Shown here piece by piece: positions 1 through 11,657 of a DNA stretch of 64,000 nt (within the stretch, counting starts at the first letter, position 1; every line of letters begins with the position of its first letter). Below the pieces are notes generated by a model that was not told the origin of the DNA, made no database searches, and saw nothing but the letters and a program-made list of their open reading frames with translations. Origin of the DNA: Cellulomonas sp. Root485 (lineage in GTDB: Bacteria > Actinomycetota > Actinomycetes > Actinomycetales > Cellulomonadaceae); contig NZ_LMFC01000002.1 of the NCBI RefSeq assembly GCF_001426705.1, positions 538,559-602,558 of the forward strand, in the 5' to 3' direction. Made by a program: the position numbers and the translations under genes.

Positions 1-1883
<1,883 letters not shown>

Positions 1884-1892
1884 GCGCCGGGC

Positions 1893-2516
1893 ATGACGCA
1901 GGAGCAGATGACGGGCATCGGGCCGGTGACGTTCACCGGGGCGGCCGTGGGCGAGTACGACGAGGGTCGCGTCGAGGCCGCCATCCGGGAGCTGCTGCTC
2001 GCGGTGGGGGAGAACCCCGACCGCGAAGGGCTGCGGGAGACGCCGGCGCGGGTCGCGCGGGCGTACCGGGAGATCTTCGCGGGCCTGTACCAGGAGCCCG
2101 GCGACGTCCTGACCACGACCTTCGACATCGGCCACGAAGAGATGGTGCTGGTCAAGGACATCGAGGTGTACTCCACCTGCGAGCACCACCTGGTGCCCTT
2201 CCACGGTGTCGCGCACGTCGGCTACATCCCCGGCACGGACGGCCGCATCACGGGGCTGAGCAAGCTGGCCCGGCTGGTCGACGTCTACGCGCGACGCCCG
2301 CAGGTGCAGGAACGACTGACGTCGCAGATCGCCGACGCACTGGTCGCCGAGCTGGAGCCACGCGGCGTGCTCGTCGTCGTCGAGTGCGAGCACCTGTGCA
2401 TGTCGATGCGCGGCGTCCGCAAGCCCGGGTCGCGCACGGTGACCTCCGCGGTCCGCGGGCAGATGCGCGACGTGGCCACGCGAGCCGAGGCCATGAGCCT
2501 CGTGCTCGGTCGCTGA
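1893..2516 (+). CDS. folE: GTP cyclohydrolase I
   Basis: Converts GTP to 7,8-dihydroneopterin triphosphate, the first step of folate synthesis, in the cytoplasm. The 207-residue product is of normal family length. It contains the zinc-site segments [12 protein letters not shown] and [11 protein letters not shown] and the [10 protein letters not shown] helix typical of the family. The ATG at 1893 follows the ftsH stop by 9 bases, so co-transcription is likely. The next gene, folP, belongs to the same pathway. Confidence 0.97.
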   Translation: MTQEQMTGIGPVTFTGAAVGEYDEGRVEAAIRELLLAVGENPDREGLRETPARVARAYREIFAGLYQEPGDVLTTTFDIGHEEMVLVKDIEVYSTCEHHLVPFHGVAHVGYIPGTDGRITGLSKLARLVDVYARRPQVQERLTSQIADALVAELEPRGVLVVVECEHLCMSMRGVRKPGSRTVTSAVRGQMRDVATRAEAMSLVLGR

Positions 2517-2548
2517 TCGACCGCCGCGTCGGCCCCTAGGCTCGCACC

Positions 2549-3493
2549 GTGACAGGACCCGGTTCCTCCGCCCGTCCGGCCCCGCTGTCCCCGCGGCTGC
2601 ACGCACTGGGACGCACCCTGGTCATGGGCGTCGTCAACGTCACCCCGGACTCCTTCTCGGACGGCGGCCGCTGGTTCACGCCCGGCGCGGCGGTCGCGCA
2701 CGGCCTCGAGCTCGTCGAGCAGGGGGCGGACCTGCTGGACGTCGGCGGGGAGTCGACCCGGCCGGGTGCTCGCCGGGTGGCCGTCGACGACGAGCTCGCA
2801 CGCGTGCTGCCGGTGATCGAGCAGCTGGTGGCGCGCGGTGCCACCGTGAGCATCGACACGACGCGCGCGGTGGTCGCGCAGGCGGCAGTCGAGCGCGGCG
2901 CGTCGATCATCAACGACGTGTCGGGCGGCCTGGCCGACGACGAGATGTACGGGGTGGTGGCCCGGACCGGCGCGGTCTACGTCGCGATGCACTGGCGCGG
3001 GCACGCGGACGTGATGGACGACCTCGACGACTACGACGACGTCGTGACCGACGTGCGGCGCGAGCTCGGGAGCCGCGTCGCGGCGCTGCGGGCGGCGGGG
3101 GTGCGCGACGAGCAGGTGGTGCTGGACCCGGGTCTGGGCTTCGCGAAGGCGGGGAGCAGCAACTGGCCGCTGCTCGCGCGGCTGCCGGAGCTGGTGGCCG
3201 ACGGCTTCCCTGTGCTCGTCGGTGCCAGCCGCAAGCGGTTCCTCGGTCACCTCCTGGCAGGCCCGGACGGCGAGCCGGCCCCTCCGCTCGCGCGGGACCG
3301 TGCGACGGCTGCGGTCACGGCGCTGGCGGCGGCGGCGGGAGCCTGGTGCGTGCGGGTGCACGAGGTGGCAGGCTCGGCCGACGCGGTACGGGTGGCGGCT
3401 GCGTGGCAGGGCGCCCACCGGTCCGGCACCACCGAGGACGAGGACGAGCTGGCCGTGGACGAGGACGCGAGAACCGGAGGGAGCACGCGGTGA
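2549..3493 (+). CDS. folP: Dihydropteroate synthase
   Basis: Condenses 6-hydroxymethyl-7,8-dihydropterin diphosphate with p-aminobenzoate to give dihydropteroate; this is the target of sulfonamides. The TIM-barrel motifs are present in order: VNVTPDSFSDGG, LDVGGESTRPGA, SIDTTRA, INDVSGG, DPGLGFAK and GASRKRFLG. The product has 314 residues with a GTG start at 2549, 32 bases after folE. About 25 residues at the C-terminus are acidic and probably disordered. The stop codon overlaps the GTG of the folB-folK gene, which indicates translational coupling. Confidence 0.96.
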   Translation: MTGPGSSARPAPLSPRLHALGRTLVMGVVNVTPDSFSDGGRWFTPGAAVAHGLELVEQGADLLDVGGESTRPGARRVAVDDELARVLPVIEQLVARGATVSIDTTRAVVAQAAVERGASIINDVSGGLADDEMYGVVARTGAVYVAMHWRGHADVMDDLDDYDDVVTDVRRELGSRVAALRAAGVRDEQVVLDPGLGFAKAGSSNWPLLARLPELVADGFPVLVGASRKRFLGHLLAGPDGEPAPPLARDRATAAVTALAAAAGAWCVRVHEVAGSADAVRVAAAWQGAHRSGTTEDEDELAVDEDARTGGSTR

Positions 3494-4770
3494 CCATGAA
3501 CGACGAGAGCCGACAGGACGCGCTGGACACCAGCGGGCGCCGGCTCGACCAGATCAGGCTGTCGGGCATCACGGCCTTCGGCTACCACGGCGTGTTCGAG
3601 CACGAGCGGCGCGAGGGGCAGACGTTCGTCGCGGACGTCGTCGTCCACCTCGACACCCGGCGGGCGGCCGCGCGCGACGACCTGGCGCACACCCTGAACT
3701 ACGGCGAGCTGGCGGAGCAGGTCGCAGCGGTCCTCGCGGGGGAGCCGGTGGACCTGATAGAGACCGTCGCGGAGCGCATCGCGGCGACCGTCCTGGCGTC
3801 CGGCATCGTGCAGGCGGTCGACGTGGCCGTGCACAAGCCGAACGCACCCATCCAGGTGCCGTTCGACGACGTGGTCGTCGCCATCCACCGCGACCGCACC
3901 AAGCTCCCGGCCGCGGAACCGTACGTGCCCCGCGCAGCCGTGGGCACCGAGCCGGTGTCGCGCCCGGTGCCGACCGCGACGGCGTCGTTTCCGGTCACCC
4001 CGGCTCCCGGCGCCCCGGTCGTCCCGTCCGGCGCCCCGGGTGTCGCGTCCGCTGCCTGGGCGGACGCGGTCGCGCCGGCGCCGGGGGCGTTCTCGCAGGG
4101 TCCCGACGGCCCGTCGGCCGAGCTCGAAGCGGTGCCCGCGGGGGAGGCGCTCGTCGTCGGCGAGGTGGTCACGGACGTCCTCGACCAGGCTCCTGACGGT
4201 CCCGTCGAGGTGGTGCTGGCGCTCGGCGCCAACCTGGGACCGGCTCAGGAGACGCTCCGCGCGGCCGTGACCGACCTGGCGCGGACCCCGGGGATCGAGG
4301 TGCGCGACGTCTCGGCGCTGGCGCGGACGTCGGCGGTCGGCGGGCCCGAGCAGTCCGACTACCTCAACGCGGTCGTCCTGGCCTCGACCACGCTCGCCCC
4401 GCGGGCGCTGCTGCGCGCCACACAGGCGATCGAGCACGCGCACGGGCGTGAGCGGCACGAGCACTGGGGCCCGCGCACGCTGGACATCGACATCGTGCTG
4501 TACGGCTCGGTGCTCGCCGTGACGGACGACCTCGAGCTCCCGCACCCGCGGGCCCACGAGCGCGCGTTCGTGCTGCAGCCGTGGGCGCAGGTCGACCCGG
4601 ACGCGATGCTGCCGGGGCTGGGCGGGGGACCGGTCGGTGCCCTGGCCGCGACCGCGCCCGACCGCGACGGCGTCCGCTGGCTGGCTCTCGACTGGCTGAC
4701 CACCGCGATCCCGGCGGTCAGCGGCGACACCGGGGCGGTCCCGGCCGGTCCGGAGGCCCAGAACACGTGA
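3490..4770 (+). CDS. folB-folK: Bifunctional dihydroneopterin aldolase / HPPK (FolB-FolK fusion)
   Basis: Two consecutive folate enzymes in one 426-residue chain. Residues about 22-139 form the FolB domain (ITAFGYHGVFEHE near its start), which cleaves dihydroneopterin. Residues about 240-390 form the FolK pyrophosphokinase, with ALGANLGPAQ and the signature GPRTLDIDIVLYG. They are joined by a roughly 100-residue Ala/Pro/Val-rich linker with no recognisable domain. The GTG at 3490 overlaps the folP stop as GTGA; an ATG at 3496 is an alternative start. FolB-FolK fusions are known in Actinobacteria. The length of the linker is the only unusual point. Confidence 0.93.
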   Translation: MTMNDESRQDALDTSGRRLDQIRLSGITAFGYHGVFEHERREGQTFVADVVVHLDTRRAAARDDLAHTLNYGELAEQVAAVLAGEPVDLIETVAERIAATVLASGIVQAVDVAVHKPNAPIQVPFDDVVVAIHRDRTKLPAAEPYVPRAAVGTEPVSRPVPTATASFPVTPAPGAPVVPSGAPGVASAAWADAVAPAPGAFSQGPDGPSAELEAVPAGEALVVGEVVTDVLDQAPDGPVEVVLALGANLGPAQETLRAAVTDLARTPGIEVRDVSALARTSAVGGPEQSDYLNAVVLASTTLAPRALLRATQAIEHAHGRERHEHWGPRTLDIDIVLYGSVLAVTDDLELPHPRAHERAFVLQPWAQVDPDAMLPGLGGGPVGALAATAPDRDGVRWLALDWLTTAIPAVSGDTGAVPAGPEAQNT

Positions 4771-5261
4771 TGCACCGAACGCGCTGGCAGACGCTCCTGC
4801 TGGTCACTGTGGTCGTCGCTGCCGTCACGTGGATCGTGCTGCGCGCGGTCGCGGGCCGCGGCGGGATGCTGCCGACCGTGCCGCCGCTGGTGGTGGCCGT
4901 CGAGCTGCTCATCGCCGGGGTCGTGTTCTCCATGGGCTGGGCCGTGCGGCAGTTCCTGCGCGGCAAGCGACCGCTGCTGAACCCGATCCGGGCGGCTCGG
5001 ACCGCGGTGCTGGCGAAGGCGTCCTGCTACACCGGTGCGCTCCTCGCCGGCTGGTACGGCGGCCAGGTGCTGGCTCTCGTCGGCGACCTGAGCGTGCCCG
5101 GGAACGGGTCACGCGCGATCGCGGCCGGCATCGCGACGGCCGGCGCCCTGGTGCTCGCCGGGGTCGGTCTCCTCGTCGAGTGGTTCTGCCGGGTGCCTCC
5201 ACCCGAGGCCGGGGCCGAGGCGGCGCACGAGCACCCTGCGGCGGATCCCAGCGCCCCCTGA
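4770..5261 (+). CDS. DUF3180 family membrane protein
   Basis: A 163-residue integral membrane protein of unknown function. Four hydrophobic stretches can be seen (near residues 6-24, 35-53, 72-90 and 111-130), followed by a short charged cytosolic tail rich in Glu, Ala and Pro. The ATG at 4770 overlaps the upstream folB-folK stop (TGATG); a GTG directly before it could also serve. DUF3180 proteins commonly follow folK in Actinobacteria, and this location is the main basis for the family call. Nothing in the sequence suggests an enzymatic activity. Confidence 0.8.
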   Translation: MHRTRWQTLLLVTVVVAAVTWIVLRAVAGRGGMLPTVPPLVVAVELLIAGVVFSMGWAVRQFLRGKRPLLNPIRAARTAVLAKASCYTGALLAGWYGGQVLALVGDLSVPGNGSRAIAAGIATAGALVLAGVGLLVEWFCRVPPPEAGAEAAHEHPAADPSAP

Positions 5262-5281
5262 GCGGGTGGAAGGATGGGGCC

Positions 5282-5791
5282 ATGACCTCCGACGCCGTCC
5301 CCGGCACCCGCGAGCCGTTCGACCCCACCGACGTCACCTGGACGCCGGTGTCGAGCCGGCTCGTCGGCGCGCGCCTGACGGTCACAGCCATCGTGCTCGG
5401 GCCGGTCCTCGTGCTGCTGGTGCTCCTGGCGGTGCTCGTCGGGGAGGTCTGGCTCTGGGTTTTCCCGGCGGTGGTGGCGCTGCTGATCGGGTGGATCGCC
5501 TGGTTGGTGCCGCGGCAGGTGCGTGCGCTGGCGTACGCGGAGCGTGCCGACGACCTGCTGGTGCGGCGCGGGATCATGTTCCGCTCGCTGGTGGTGGTCC
5601 CGTACGGCCGCATGCAGTACGTCGACGTCAACGCGGGGCCGCTCGCGCGCAAGTTCGGGATCGCGTCCGTCCAGCTGCACACGGCGTCGCCCGCGACGAG
5701 CGCGTCGATCGACGGCCTGCCGCCGCACGAGGCCGCGCGCCTGCGTGACCGGATGGCCTCCCGCGGCGAGGCGCGGCTGGCGGGGCTGTGA
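5282..5791 (+). CDS. Bacterial PH-domain membrane protein (YdbS-like)
   Basis: A 169-residue protein with two adjacent transmembrane helices (about residues 32-52 and 58-76) followed by a bacterial PH-like domain (bPH2/YdbS type) containing RGIMFRSLVVVPYGRMQYVDV and a C-terminal helix. The ATG at 5282 is preceded by a weak GGAAGG-like site (GTGGAAGGATGG). Its stop overlaps the start of a larger PH-domain protein by 4 bases, so the two are probably made together and may form a membrane complex. In Bacillus, ydbS-ydbT pairs contribute to bacteriocin resistance; whether that applies here is unknown. Confidence 0.82.
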   Translation: MTSDAVPGTREPFDPTDVTWTPVSSRLVGARLTVTAIVLGPVLVLLVLLAVLVGEVWLWVFPAVVALLIGWIAWLVPRQVRALAYAERADDLLVRRGIMFRSLVVVPYGRMQYVDVNAGPLARKFGIASVQLHTASPATSASIDGLPPHEAARLRDRMASRGEARLAGL

Positions 5792-7458
5792 CGAGCACAC
5801 CCAGCACGCCGAGCACGCCCGACGTCGAGACGACCAGCGACGAGGACGTCACCGGCTGGCGGCGGATGCATCCGGTCACCCCGGCGCTCAAGGGCTGGAA
5901 GGTCCTGGTCGCGGTGCTGGCCATCGGCTGGTTCCAGGTGGGCGAGAACATCGAGCAGGCCATCGACCTCCTGCACGGGCCGGCGTTCCTCGCGCTCCTG
6001 GGCGGCATCCTGCTGATCGGGCTCATCGGCTTCGGGTACTCGGCGGTCGCCTGGCGGGTGACCCGGTTCGCGGTCACCGACGAGGCCGTGCACCTGCGCA
6101 CCGGCATCCTCTTCCGGCAGCAGCGCCAGGCGCGGCTCGACCGGTTGCAGGCCGTCGACGTGGTGCAGCCGCTGCTGGCCCGGCTGGTCGGCCTCGCCGA
6201 GCTCAAGCTCGAGGTGGCCGGTGGCAGCGGGTCGGCCGTGTCGCTGGCATTCCTGCGCGAGGCGGACGCGGAGGCCTTGCGCGCGGAGCTGCTCGCGCTC
6301 GCGGCGGGGCTGCAGCGGCCAGGTGCCGTGCCCGTGCCGGTGCCGGTCGAGGGGAGCCGTCCAGACGCGGCCGTGGCTCCCGTGCCGTTCGAGGTCGCCC
6401 CCGAGCGTCAGGTCTACGAGCTGCCGATGGGTCGGCTGGTCAGCGCGACGCTGCGGTCCGGCGCCGTGCCGGTGATGCTGCTGGTGGTCGCGGGCGCGAT
6501 CACGCTGGCCATCGTGTCCCGGGACATCAGCGCCGCGTTCGTGCTGCTCGCGCCGCTGTTCGCCGGGGTCACGTTCGTGTGGAGCCGGATCAACCAGGGC
6601 GCCAACTTCCGTGCTGCGATCTCGCCCGACGGCATCCGGCTGCGGCACGGGCTCACGGAGTCGCGCGCGCAGACCGTGCCGCCCGGCCGGGTCCAGGCGA
6701 TCCGGCTGCGGCAGGGTCCGCTGTGGCGCGGGCCGGACTGGTGGCGCGTCGAGATCAACGTCGCCGGCTACGGCCAGGGCGACCAGCAGCAGCGGGACAC
6801 CGTCCTGCACCCGGTGGCGACGCGCGGCGAGGCGATGACCGCGCTCTGGCTGGTGCTGCCGGACCTGGGCGTGCAGGACCCGGCGGCGCTCGTCGAGGCG
6901 GCCCTGACCGGGATGGACGACGACGGCGGGTTCACCGCGGCTCCACGCCGGGCGCGCTGGGTGGACCCGGTCGGCTGGCGGCGCCACGGGGTCCGGGTGA
7001 CCGAGCGGGCCCTGGTGACGCGGTCGGGTCGGATCTGGCGCAGCGTCGACGTCGTCCCGCACGAGCGCACGCAGTCCCTCGGGCTCGAGCAGGGGCCCAT
7101 CCAGCGTCGGTTCGGGCTGGCGTCGTTCGTCCTGCACTCCACGCCCGGCCCGGTCGCGCCGCGCGTCAACCACCTCGACGCGGGCGTCGCCGCCGCGCTG
7201 CTCGACGAGCAGTCCGAGCGTGCCCGCACCGCCCGGGCGTCCGCGACGCCGGAGCAGTGGATGCGCGCGGTGGGCGCTCCGACCCCCGACGTCCCGGACC
7301 CGGTGCCGACGACGGCACCCCCGCAGGACCTCCCGAGCCCGGTGCCGACGGTGTCGAGCCCGGACTCGGCGACCACCGGTCCGGCCGGCGGGACGGCCGG
7401 CCGAGCCCCCGAACAGCCCGGTCCGACCCCTCCGCCGGCCGTCGGAGCGGGCGCGTGA
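5788..7458 (+). CDS. Large PH-domain membrane protein (YdbT-like)
   Basis: A 556-residue membrane protein with repeated bacterial PH-like (bPH2) modules. Each module follows paired hydrophobic helices (near residues 28-48/60-80 and 220-260). Recurrent segments such as [22 protein letters not shown] and [21 protein letters not shown] show the module repeat. The C-terminal 80 residues are Pro/Thr/Ala-rich and low in complexity. The GTG start overlaps the stop of the smaller PH protein as GTGA, and its own stop overlaps the next gene the same way. The function is not established; a joint membrane role with its partner is inferred from the coupling. Confidence 0.82.
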   Translation: MTSTPSTPSTPDVETTSDEDVTGWRRMHPVTPALKGWKVLVAVLAIGWFQVGENIEQAIDLLHGPAFLALLGGILLIGLIGFGYSAVAWRVTRFAVTDEAVHLRTGILFRQQRQARLDRLQAVDVVQPLLARLVGLAELKLEVAGGSGSAVSLAFLREADAEALRAELLALAAGLQRPGAVPVPVPVEGSRPDAAVAPVPFEVAPERQVYELPMGRLVSATLRSGAVPVMLLVVAGAITLAIVSRDISAAFVLLAPLFAGVTFVWSRINQGANFRAAISPDGIRLRHGLTESRAQTVPPGRVQAIRLRQGPLWRGPDWWRVEINVAGYGQGDQQQRDTVLHPVATRGEAMTALWLVLPDLGVQDPAALVEAALTGMDDDGGFTAAPRRARWVDPVGWRRHGVRVTERALVTRSGRIWRSVDVVPHERTQSLGLEQGPIQRRFGLASFVLHSTPGPVAPRVNHLDAGVAAALLDEQSERARTARASATPEQWMRAVGAPTPDVPDPVPTTAPPQDLPSPVPTVSSPDSATTGPAGGTAGRAPEQPGPTPPPAVGAGA

Positions 7459-8432
7459 CCCCACCGGACCCGGCGTCCCGTCCGGGCCGGCTCGGGGTCG
7501 GCGTCGTCGGCTCGGGGCGGGTCGGCGCGGTGCTCGGCAGCGCGCTGCGAGGTGCCGGCCACCCGGTGGTGGCGGTGTCGGCCATCTCGGAGGCGTCGCG
7601 CGAGCGCGCGGCGACGCTGCTGCCCGGCGTCCCCGTCCTCGACATCCCCGAGGTCGTCCGCCGCTCCGAGCTGGTCCTGCTCACCGTCCCCGACGACGCG
7701 CTGGCCGACCTGGTGCGCGGTCTGGCGGACGTCGGCGCGTGGCAGGTGGGGCAGATCGTCGTGCACACGTCGGGCCGGTTCGGGGTGGACGTGCTGGCGC
7801 CCGCGCGTGCGGCGGGAGTCATCCCGCTGGCGCTGCACCCGGCGATGACGTTCACGGGCACGTCGCTGGACCTGGCGCGGCTGGTCGGCTGCTCGTTCGC
7901 GGTGACCGCTCCGTCGCCGGTGCTGCCCATCGGCCAGGCCCTCGTCGTGGAGATCGGCGGCGAGCCCGTGGTGCTGGCCGAGGAGGCGCGGGGTCTCTAC
8001 CACGCGGCGCTGGCGCACGGCGCGAACCACCTGGTCGTGCTCGTCGCGCAGGCCGCGCAGGCGCTCGCGGCGGCGGGCGTCGGCGATCCGGGACGCATGC
8101 TCGGCCCGCTGCTGGAGGCGGCCCTGGACGGAGCGCTGCGCGCGGAGGGGACGGACGGGCCTGGCGCTATCAACGCGCTCACGGGTCCGGTGCGCCGCGG
8201 CGACGCCGGGACGGTCCGCGAGCACGGTGTGGCGCTCACCACGTTCGCTGCTGCCACGGGAGCGGTCGACGTCGTCGCGGGATACCGTGCCCTGGCGCGC
8301 TCGGCGACCGGGCGGGCGCTCGCGGCGGGCCTGATCTCACCGGCTGCCGCGCAGGAGCTTCTGGACGGCATCAACGAGGATGCCGGTGCGTTGCACGTGG
8401 AGGACGGGCCGGACCCGCAGGAGGACGAATGA
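7455..8432 (+). CDS. Rossmann-like, DUF2520 domain protein
   Basis: A 325-residue cytosolic protein. The N-terminal Rossmann fold has [17 protein letters not shown] as its dinucleotide-binding loop, and [16 protein letters not shown] follows. The C-terminal helical DUF2520 domain (from about residue 155) includes [16 protein letters not shown] and [14 protein letters not shown]. The overall shape resembles ketopantoate or pyrroline-5-carboxylate reductases. The gene sits directly before panC with ATGA coupling, an arrangement frequent in Actinobacteria, so a role in pantothenate synthesis has been suspected. No activity can be read from the sequence, and calling it PanE would be over-annotation. 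Confidence 0.85.
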   Translation: MTPPDPASRPGRLGVGVVGSGRVGAVLGSALRGAGHPVVAVSAISEASRERAATLLPGVPVLDIPEVVRRSELVLLTVPDDALADLVRGLADVGAWQVGQIVVHTSGRFGVDVLAPARAAGVIPLALHPAMTFTGTSLDLARLVGCSFAVTAPSPVLPIGQALVVEIGGEPVVLAEEARGLYHAALAHGANHLVVLVAQAAQALAAAGVGDPGRMLGPLLEAALDGALRAEGTDGPGAINALTGPVRRGDAGTVREHGVALTTFAAATGAVDVVAGYRALARSATGRALAAGLISPAAAQELLDGINEDAGALHVEDGPDPQEDE

Positions 8433-9334
8433 CCACGCAGACCACGACGCCGACCCTCGTGCACACGCGCGAGGCGCTGGCGGCGGCGCTCGCCGTGCAG
8501 GACGTGCAGGCGGTGCCGCGCACCGAGGGGTACGCCGGGACCGCGCACTCCGCCCGTCCGCACCGGCGGGCGGTCGTGATGACCATGGGTGCCCTGCACG
8601 CCGGCCACCTGTCGCTGGTCGCGCGGGCCCGGGAGCTCGCGGACGCCGTCGTCGTGACGATCTTCGTCAACCCGCTGCAGTTCGCGCCGACCGAGGACCT
8701 CGCCCGGTACCCGCGTGACCTCACACGCGACCGCGCCCTGCTCTCCGGTCCGGGGCTGCTGGGTCCCGACGACATCGTCTTCGCCCCCGGCCCGGAGGTC
8801 GTGTACCCGGACGGCGACCCGGTCGTGCGCGTCAGCGCGGGTCACATCGGGGACGTGCTCGAAGGCGTCAGCCGGCCGGGTCACCTGGACGGCGTCCTCA
8901 CGGTCGTGCTCAAGCTCCTGCACCTGACGCGGCCGGGGGTCGCGCTGTTCGGCGCCAAGGACGCGCAGCAGCTGGCCGCGGTGCGTCGCATGGTCCGCGA
9001 CCTCGACGTGCCCGTCACGATCGAGGCGGCACCGATCGTCCGCGACGACGACGGGATCGCCCTGTCCAGCCGCAACGCCTACCTGAGCGCCGACGAGCGC
9101 CGCCGGGCCCTCGGGCTCTCCCGGGCACTGCTCGCCCGGGGCGGTGCCGAGGACATCCGCGCGACCGCGCGGGCCGCGCTCGCGGGGACGGACGTCGACT
9201 ACGTCGCGCTGGTGGACCCGGTGACGTTCGCCGAGGTGCCCGCGGACTTCGTCGGCGAGGCCCTGCTGCTGGTCGCCGCAACCGTCGGGACCACCCGGCT
9301 CATCGACAACGGACTCGTGGAGGTCGGCGCGTGA
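8429..9334 (+). CDS. panC: Pantoate--beta-alanine ligase
   Basis: Joins pantoate and beta-alanine with ATP to make pantothenate. The 301-residue product has the nucleotidyl-transferase motif [13 protein letters not shown], the substrate segment [28 protein letters not shown], and the KMSKS-like region [10 protein letters not shown]. The ATG overlaps the preceding stop. The N-terminus is about 25 residues longer than in typical PanC proteins (a Thr-rich start, then an insert before the TMGALH motif). Its stop overlaps panD, so both last steps of the pathway are coupled. Confidence 0.96.
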   Translation: MTTQTTTPTLVHTREALAAALAVQDVQAVPRTEGYAGTAHSARPHRRAVVMTMGALHAGHLSLVARARELADAVVVTIFVNPLQFAPTEDLARYPRDLTRDRALLSGPGLLGPDDIVFAPGPEVVYPDGDPVVRVSAGHIGDVLEGVSRPGHLDGVLTVVLKLLHLTRPGVALFGAKDAQQLAAVRRMVRDLDVPVTIEAAPIVRDDDGIALSSRNAYLSADERRRALGLSRALLARGGAEDIRATARAALAGTDVDYVALVDPVTFAEVPADFVGEALLLVAATVGTTRLIDNGLVEVGA

Positions 9335-9783
9335 CGTCACTGGTGCGCACGATGATGACCGGCAAGATCCATCGCGCCACCGTGACGCAGGCGGACCTGC
9401 ACTACGTCGGCTCCATCACGGTCGACGCGGACCTGCTCGCGGCGGCGGACGTGCTGCCCGGTCAGCAGGTGGACGTCGTCGACGTCACCAGCGGCGCCCG
9501 GCTGACCACGTACGCGATCGCGGGCGAGCCGGGGTCGGGGCAGGTCTGCATCAACGGCGCCGCCGCGCACCTGGTGCACCCGGGCGACGTCGTCATCCTC
9601 ATCGCCTACGGGCAGCTGTCCGACGCGGAGTCCCGCACCTACGAGCCGCACGTCGTCCTGGTCGACGACACCAACCGGATCGTGTCGGTCGGGGACGACC
9701 CCGGGCAGGTGCCGGACGACTGGTCAGGGCTGCAGCCGAGCGGGCTGCCGTTCGCCGAGGGCCGCGCGACGGTCGCTCGGTGA
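9331..9783 (+). CDS. panD: Aspartate 1-decarboxylase proenzyme
   Basis: Supplies beta-alanine for PanC by pyruvoyl-dependent decarboxylation of aspartate. The 150-residue chain carries the self-cleavage site Gly27-Ser28 ([10 protein letters not shown]), preceded by [15 protein letters not shown]; Ser28 is expected to become the pyruvoyl group. The family-typical segments [16 protein letters not shown] and [10 protein letters not shown] follow. The GTG at 9331 is coupled to panC. The C-terminus carries about 25 extra residues beyond the usual core. Confidence 0.96.
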   Translation: MTSLVRTMMTGKIHRATVTQADLHYVGSITVDADLLAAADVLPGQQVDVVDVTSGARLTTYAIAGEPGSGQVCINGAAAHLVHPGDVVILIAYGQLSDAESRTYEPHVVLVDDTNRIVSVGDDPGQVPDDWSGLQPSGLPFAEGRATVAR

Positions 9784-11474
9784 CCCGCCTCGCCACCCGG
9801 CTGGCGGCCCCGGAACCGGGCTGGACGGTCGAGGCCGACGCGGTCGTCGTCGGCTCCGGGATCGCCGGTCTGACGGCGGCCCTCGAGCTGCGCACGCGCG
9901 TCCCCCGGGTCCTGCTGGTGACGAAGGACATCCTCGCGTCGGGGTCGACGGTGTGGGCGCAGGGTGGCATCGCCGCGGCGCTCGACCCGTCGGACTCGCC
10001 CGCCGCGCACCTGCAGGACACCCTGGTCGCCGGCGCGGGCCTGTGCGACCCGCGCGCCGTCGAGGTGCTGGTCACCGAGGGTCCGCAGCGCGTGCGCGAG
10101 CTCGTGGCGCGCGGTGCGGTGTTCGACACGACCGCCGACGGCAGCATCTCGCTGACGCGCGAGGGCGGTCACCACGCCGACCGCATCGCGCACGCGGGCG
10201 GTGACGCGACGGGGGCGGAGATCTCCCGGGCGCTCGTCGCGCAGATCGAGGCCGTGCGCGACGACCCGGGCATCGAGGTCATCGAGCACGCGCTCGTCCT
10301 CGATGTCCTCACGGGTCCGCCCGGACCGGACGGCAGGCCCGGGCGCGCCTGCGGCGTGACGCTGCACGTCATCGGCGAGGGGCAGCGGGACGGCGTCGGC
10401 GCGGCTCTCGGCCGCGCGGTCGTGCTGGCCACGGGCGGCATCGGCCAGGTGTATCGCTCGTCCACCAACCCCGCGCAGGCGACCGGCGACGGGATCGCCG
10501 CGGCCCTGCGCGCCGGCGCGGTGCTGGGCGACGTCGAGTTCGTGCAGTTCCACCCGACGGTGCTCTGGCTCGGCTCGGGCGTGAAGGGACAGCTGACCCT
10601 GGTGTCCGAGGCGGTCCGTGGCGAGGGTGCGCTGCTGGTGGACACCGACGGCGTGCGGTTCATGCCTGATGTGCACCCCATGGCCGAGCTCGCGCCGCGG
10701 GACGTCGTCGCGCACGCGATCGTCCGGCGCATGAAGGAGACGGGGTCCGACCACGTCTGGCTGGATGCCCGGCACCTCGGCGACGAGTTCCTGCGCTCGC
10801 GCTTCCCGACGATCAACGAGCGCCTGCTCGAGCACGGCATCGACATGACCACCGACCTGGTCCCCGTCGCCCCGGCTCAGCACTACCACTCCGGCGGCGT
10901 CGTCACGGACCTGGTCGGGCGCACGACCCTGCCGGGCCTGTACGCAGTCGGTGAGACCGCGTGCACCGGCGTGCACGGCGCGAACCGGCTCGCGTCGAAC
11001 TCCCTGCTCGAGGGTCTGGTGTTCGCCACCCGCGCGGCCCGGCACATCGCCGCGCAGGTGCAGCAGGGCGCGCTGCGTCCACTGGAGCCCGTCGCGCGGC
11101 CCGGCGACGAGGCCCTGGTCGCGGCCGCGTCGCGCGCCCGGGTGCAGCGGATCGCGTCCGACGGGCCCGGCCCGCTGCGCTCCGGCGACGGCCTGCGGCG
11201 GGCAGTCGCCGCGCTTGCCGCCGTGCCGACCGACGCGCACCTGCGTTCCGACGAGGGCCGTCGGCTCGCCGCCCCGCAGGTGGCCGAGTGGGAGACGACG
11301 AACGTGCACCAGGTGGCCACGGTGCTGACGGCTGCGGCGCTGGAGCGCGAGGAGAGCCGCGGTGGGCACGCGCGCAGCGACTTCCCGGAGACGGACCCGT
11401 CGTGGCGGGTGCGCCTGGAGCTGTCGCTGGACCCGAAGGGCGACCTGATCTCGCGTCGCGCCCCGCTGACCTGA
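9780..11474 (+). CDS. nadB: L-aspartate oxidase
   Basis: FAD enzyme oxidising L-aspartate to iminoaspartate for quinolinate and NAD synthesis. The 564-residue product has the FAD-binding motif [17 protein letters not shown], the [15 protein letters not shown] segment, [26 protein letters not shown] and [17 protein letters not shown] of the succinate dehydrogenase/NadB flavoprotein family. The GTG start overlaps the panD stop. No nadA (quinolinate synthase) is visible beside it, and nadC lies about 5.2 kb away beyond an inserted xylanase gene. Confidence 0.95.
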   Translation: MTRLATRLAAPEPGWTVEADAVVVGSGIAGLTAALELRTRVPRVLLVTKDILASGSTVWAQGGIAAALDPSDSPAAHLQDTLVAGAGLCDPRAVEVLVTEGPQRVRELVARGAVFDTTADGSISLTREGGHHADRIAHAGGDATGAEISRALVAQIEAVRDDPGIEVIEHALVLDVLTGPPGPDGRPGRACGVTLHVIGEGQRDGVGAALGRAVVLATGGIGQVYRSSTNPAQATGDGIAAALRAGAVLGDVEFVQFHPTVLWLGSGVKGQLTLVSEAVRGEGALLVDTDGVRFMPDVHPMAELAPRDVVAHAIVRRMKETGSDHVWLDARHLGDEFLRSRFPTINERLLEHGIDMTTDLVPVAPAQHYHSGGVVTDLVGRTTLPGLYAVGETACTGVHGANRLASNSLLEGLVFATRAARHIAAQVQQGALRPLEPVARPGDEALVAAASRARVQRIASDGPGPLRSGDGLRRAVAALAAVPTDAHLRSDEGRRLAAPQVAEWETTNVHQVATVLTAAALEREESRGGHARSDFPETDPSWRVRLELSLDPKGDLISRRAPLT

Positions 11475-11519
11475 GAGCCCTGCCCGGACCTGTTCCGCGG
11501 CGTCACTCTCCTGAGCGAA

Positions 11520-11559
11520 TCTCCGACACTATCGGCATAACGATCGATACCGTCGGAGA
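11520..11559. promoter_or_regulatory. 40-bp imperfect dyad upstream of the xylanase gene
   Basis: The outer arms TCTCCGAC (11520-11527) and GTCGGAGA (11552-11559) pair exactly, as do the inner arms TATCG (11530-11534) and CGATA (11545-11549), with a 10-base centre. The dyad lies 46 bases after the nadB stop and about 100 bases before the xylanase ATG. No T-run follows, so it looks more like an operator than a terminator. A GTTTCGATACC follows at 11560-11570, and TTTCGAAA occurs just inside the gene at 11687-11694. The binding protein is unknown. Confidence 0.5.
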
Positions 11560-11657
11560 GTTTCGATACCTCCAGCACTAGTGGAGTGCCCGCGCTCTGC
11601 TTAACCTCTCCCAAGGATCGCCCGAATCCGGGCATACGTCTGCGCAAGGGAGCGTCG

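Noticed and set aside
7455..8432. Annotating the Rossmann protein before panC as ketopantoate reductase PanE
   Set aside because: The C-terminal half is DUF2520 rather than the PanE/ApbA C-terminal domain. Only the location supports a pantothenate role.
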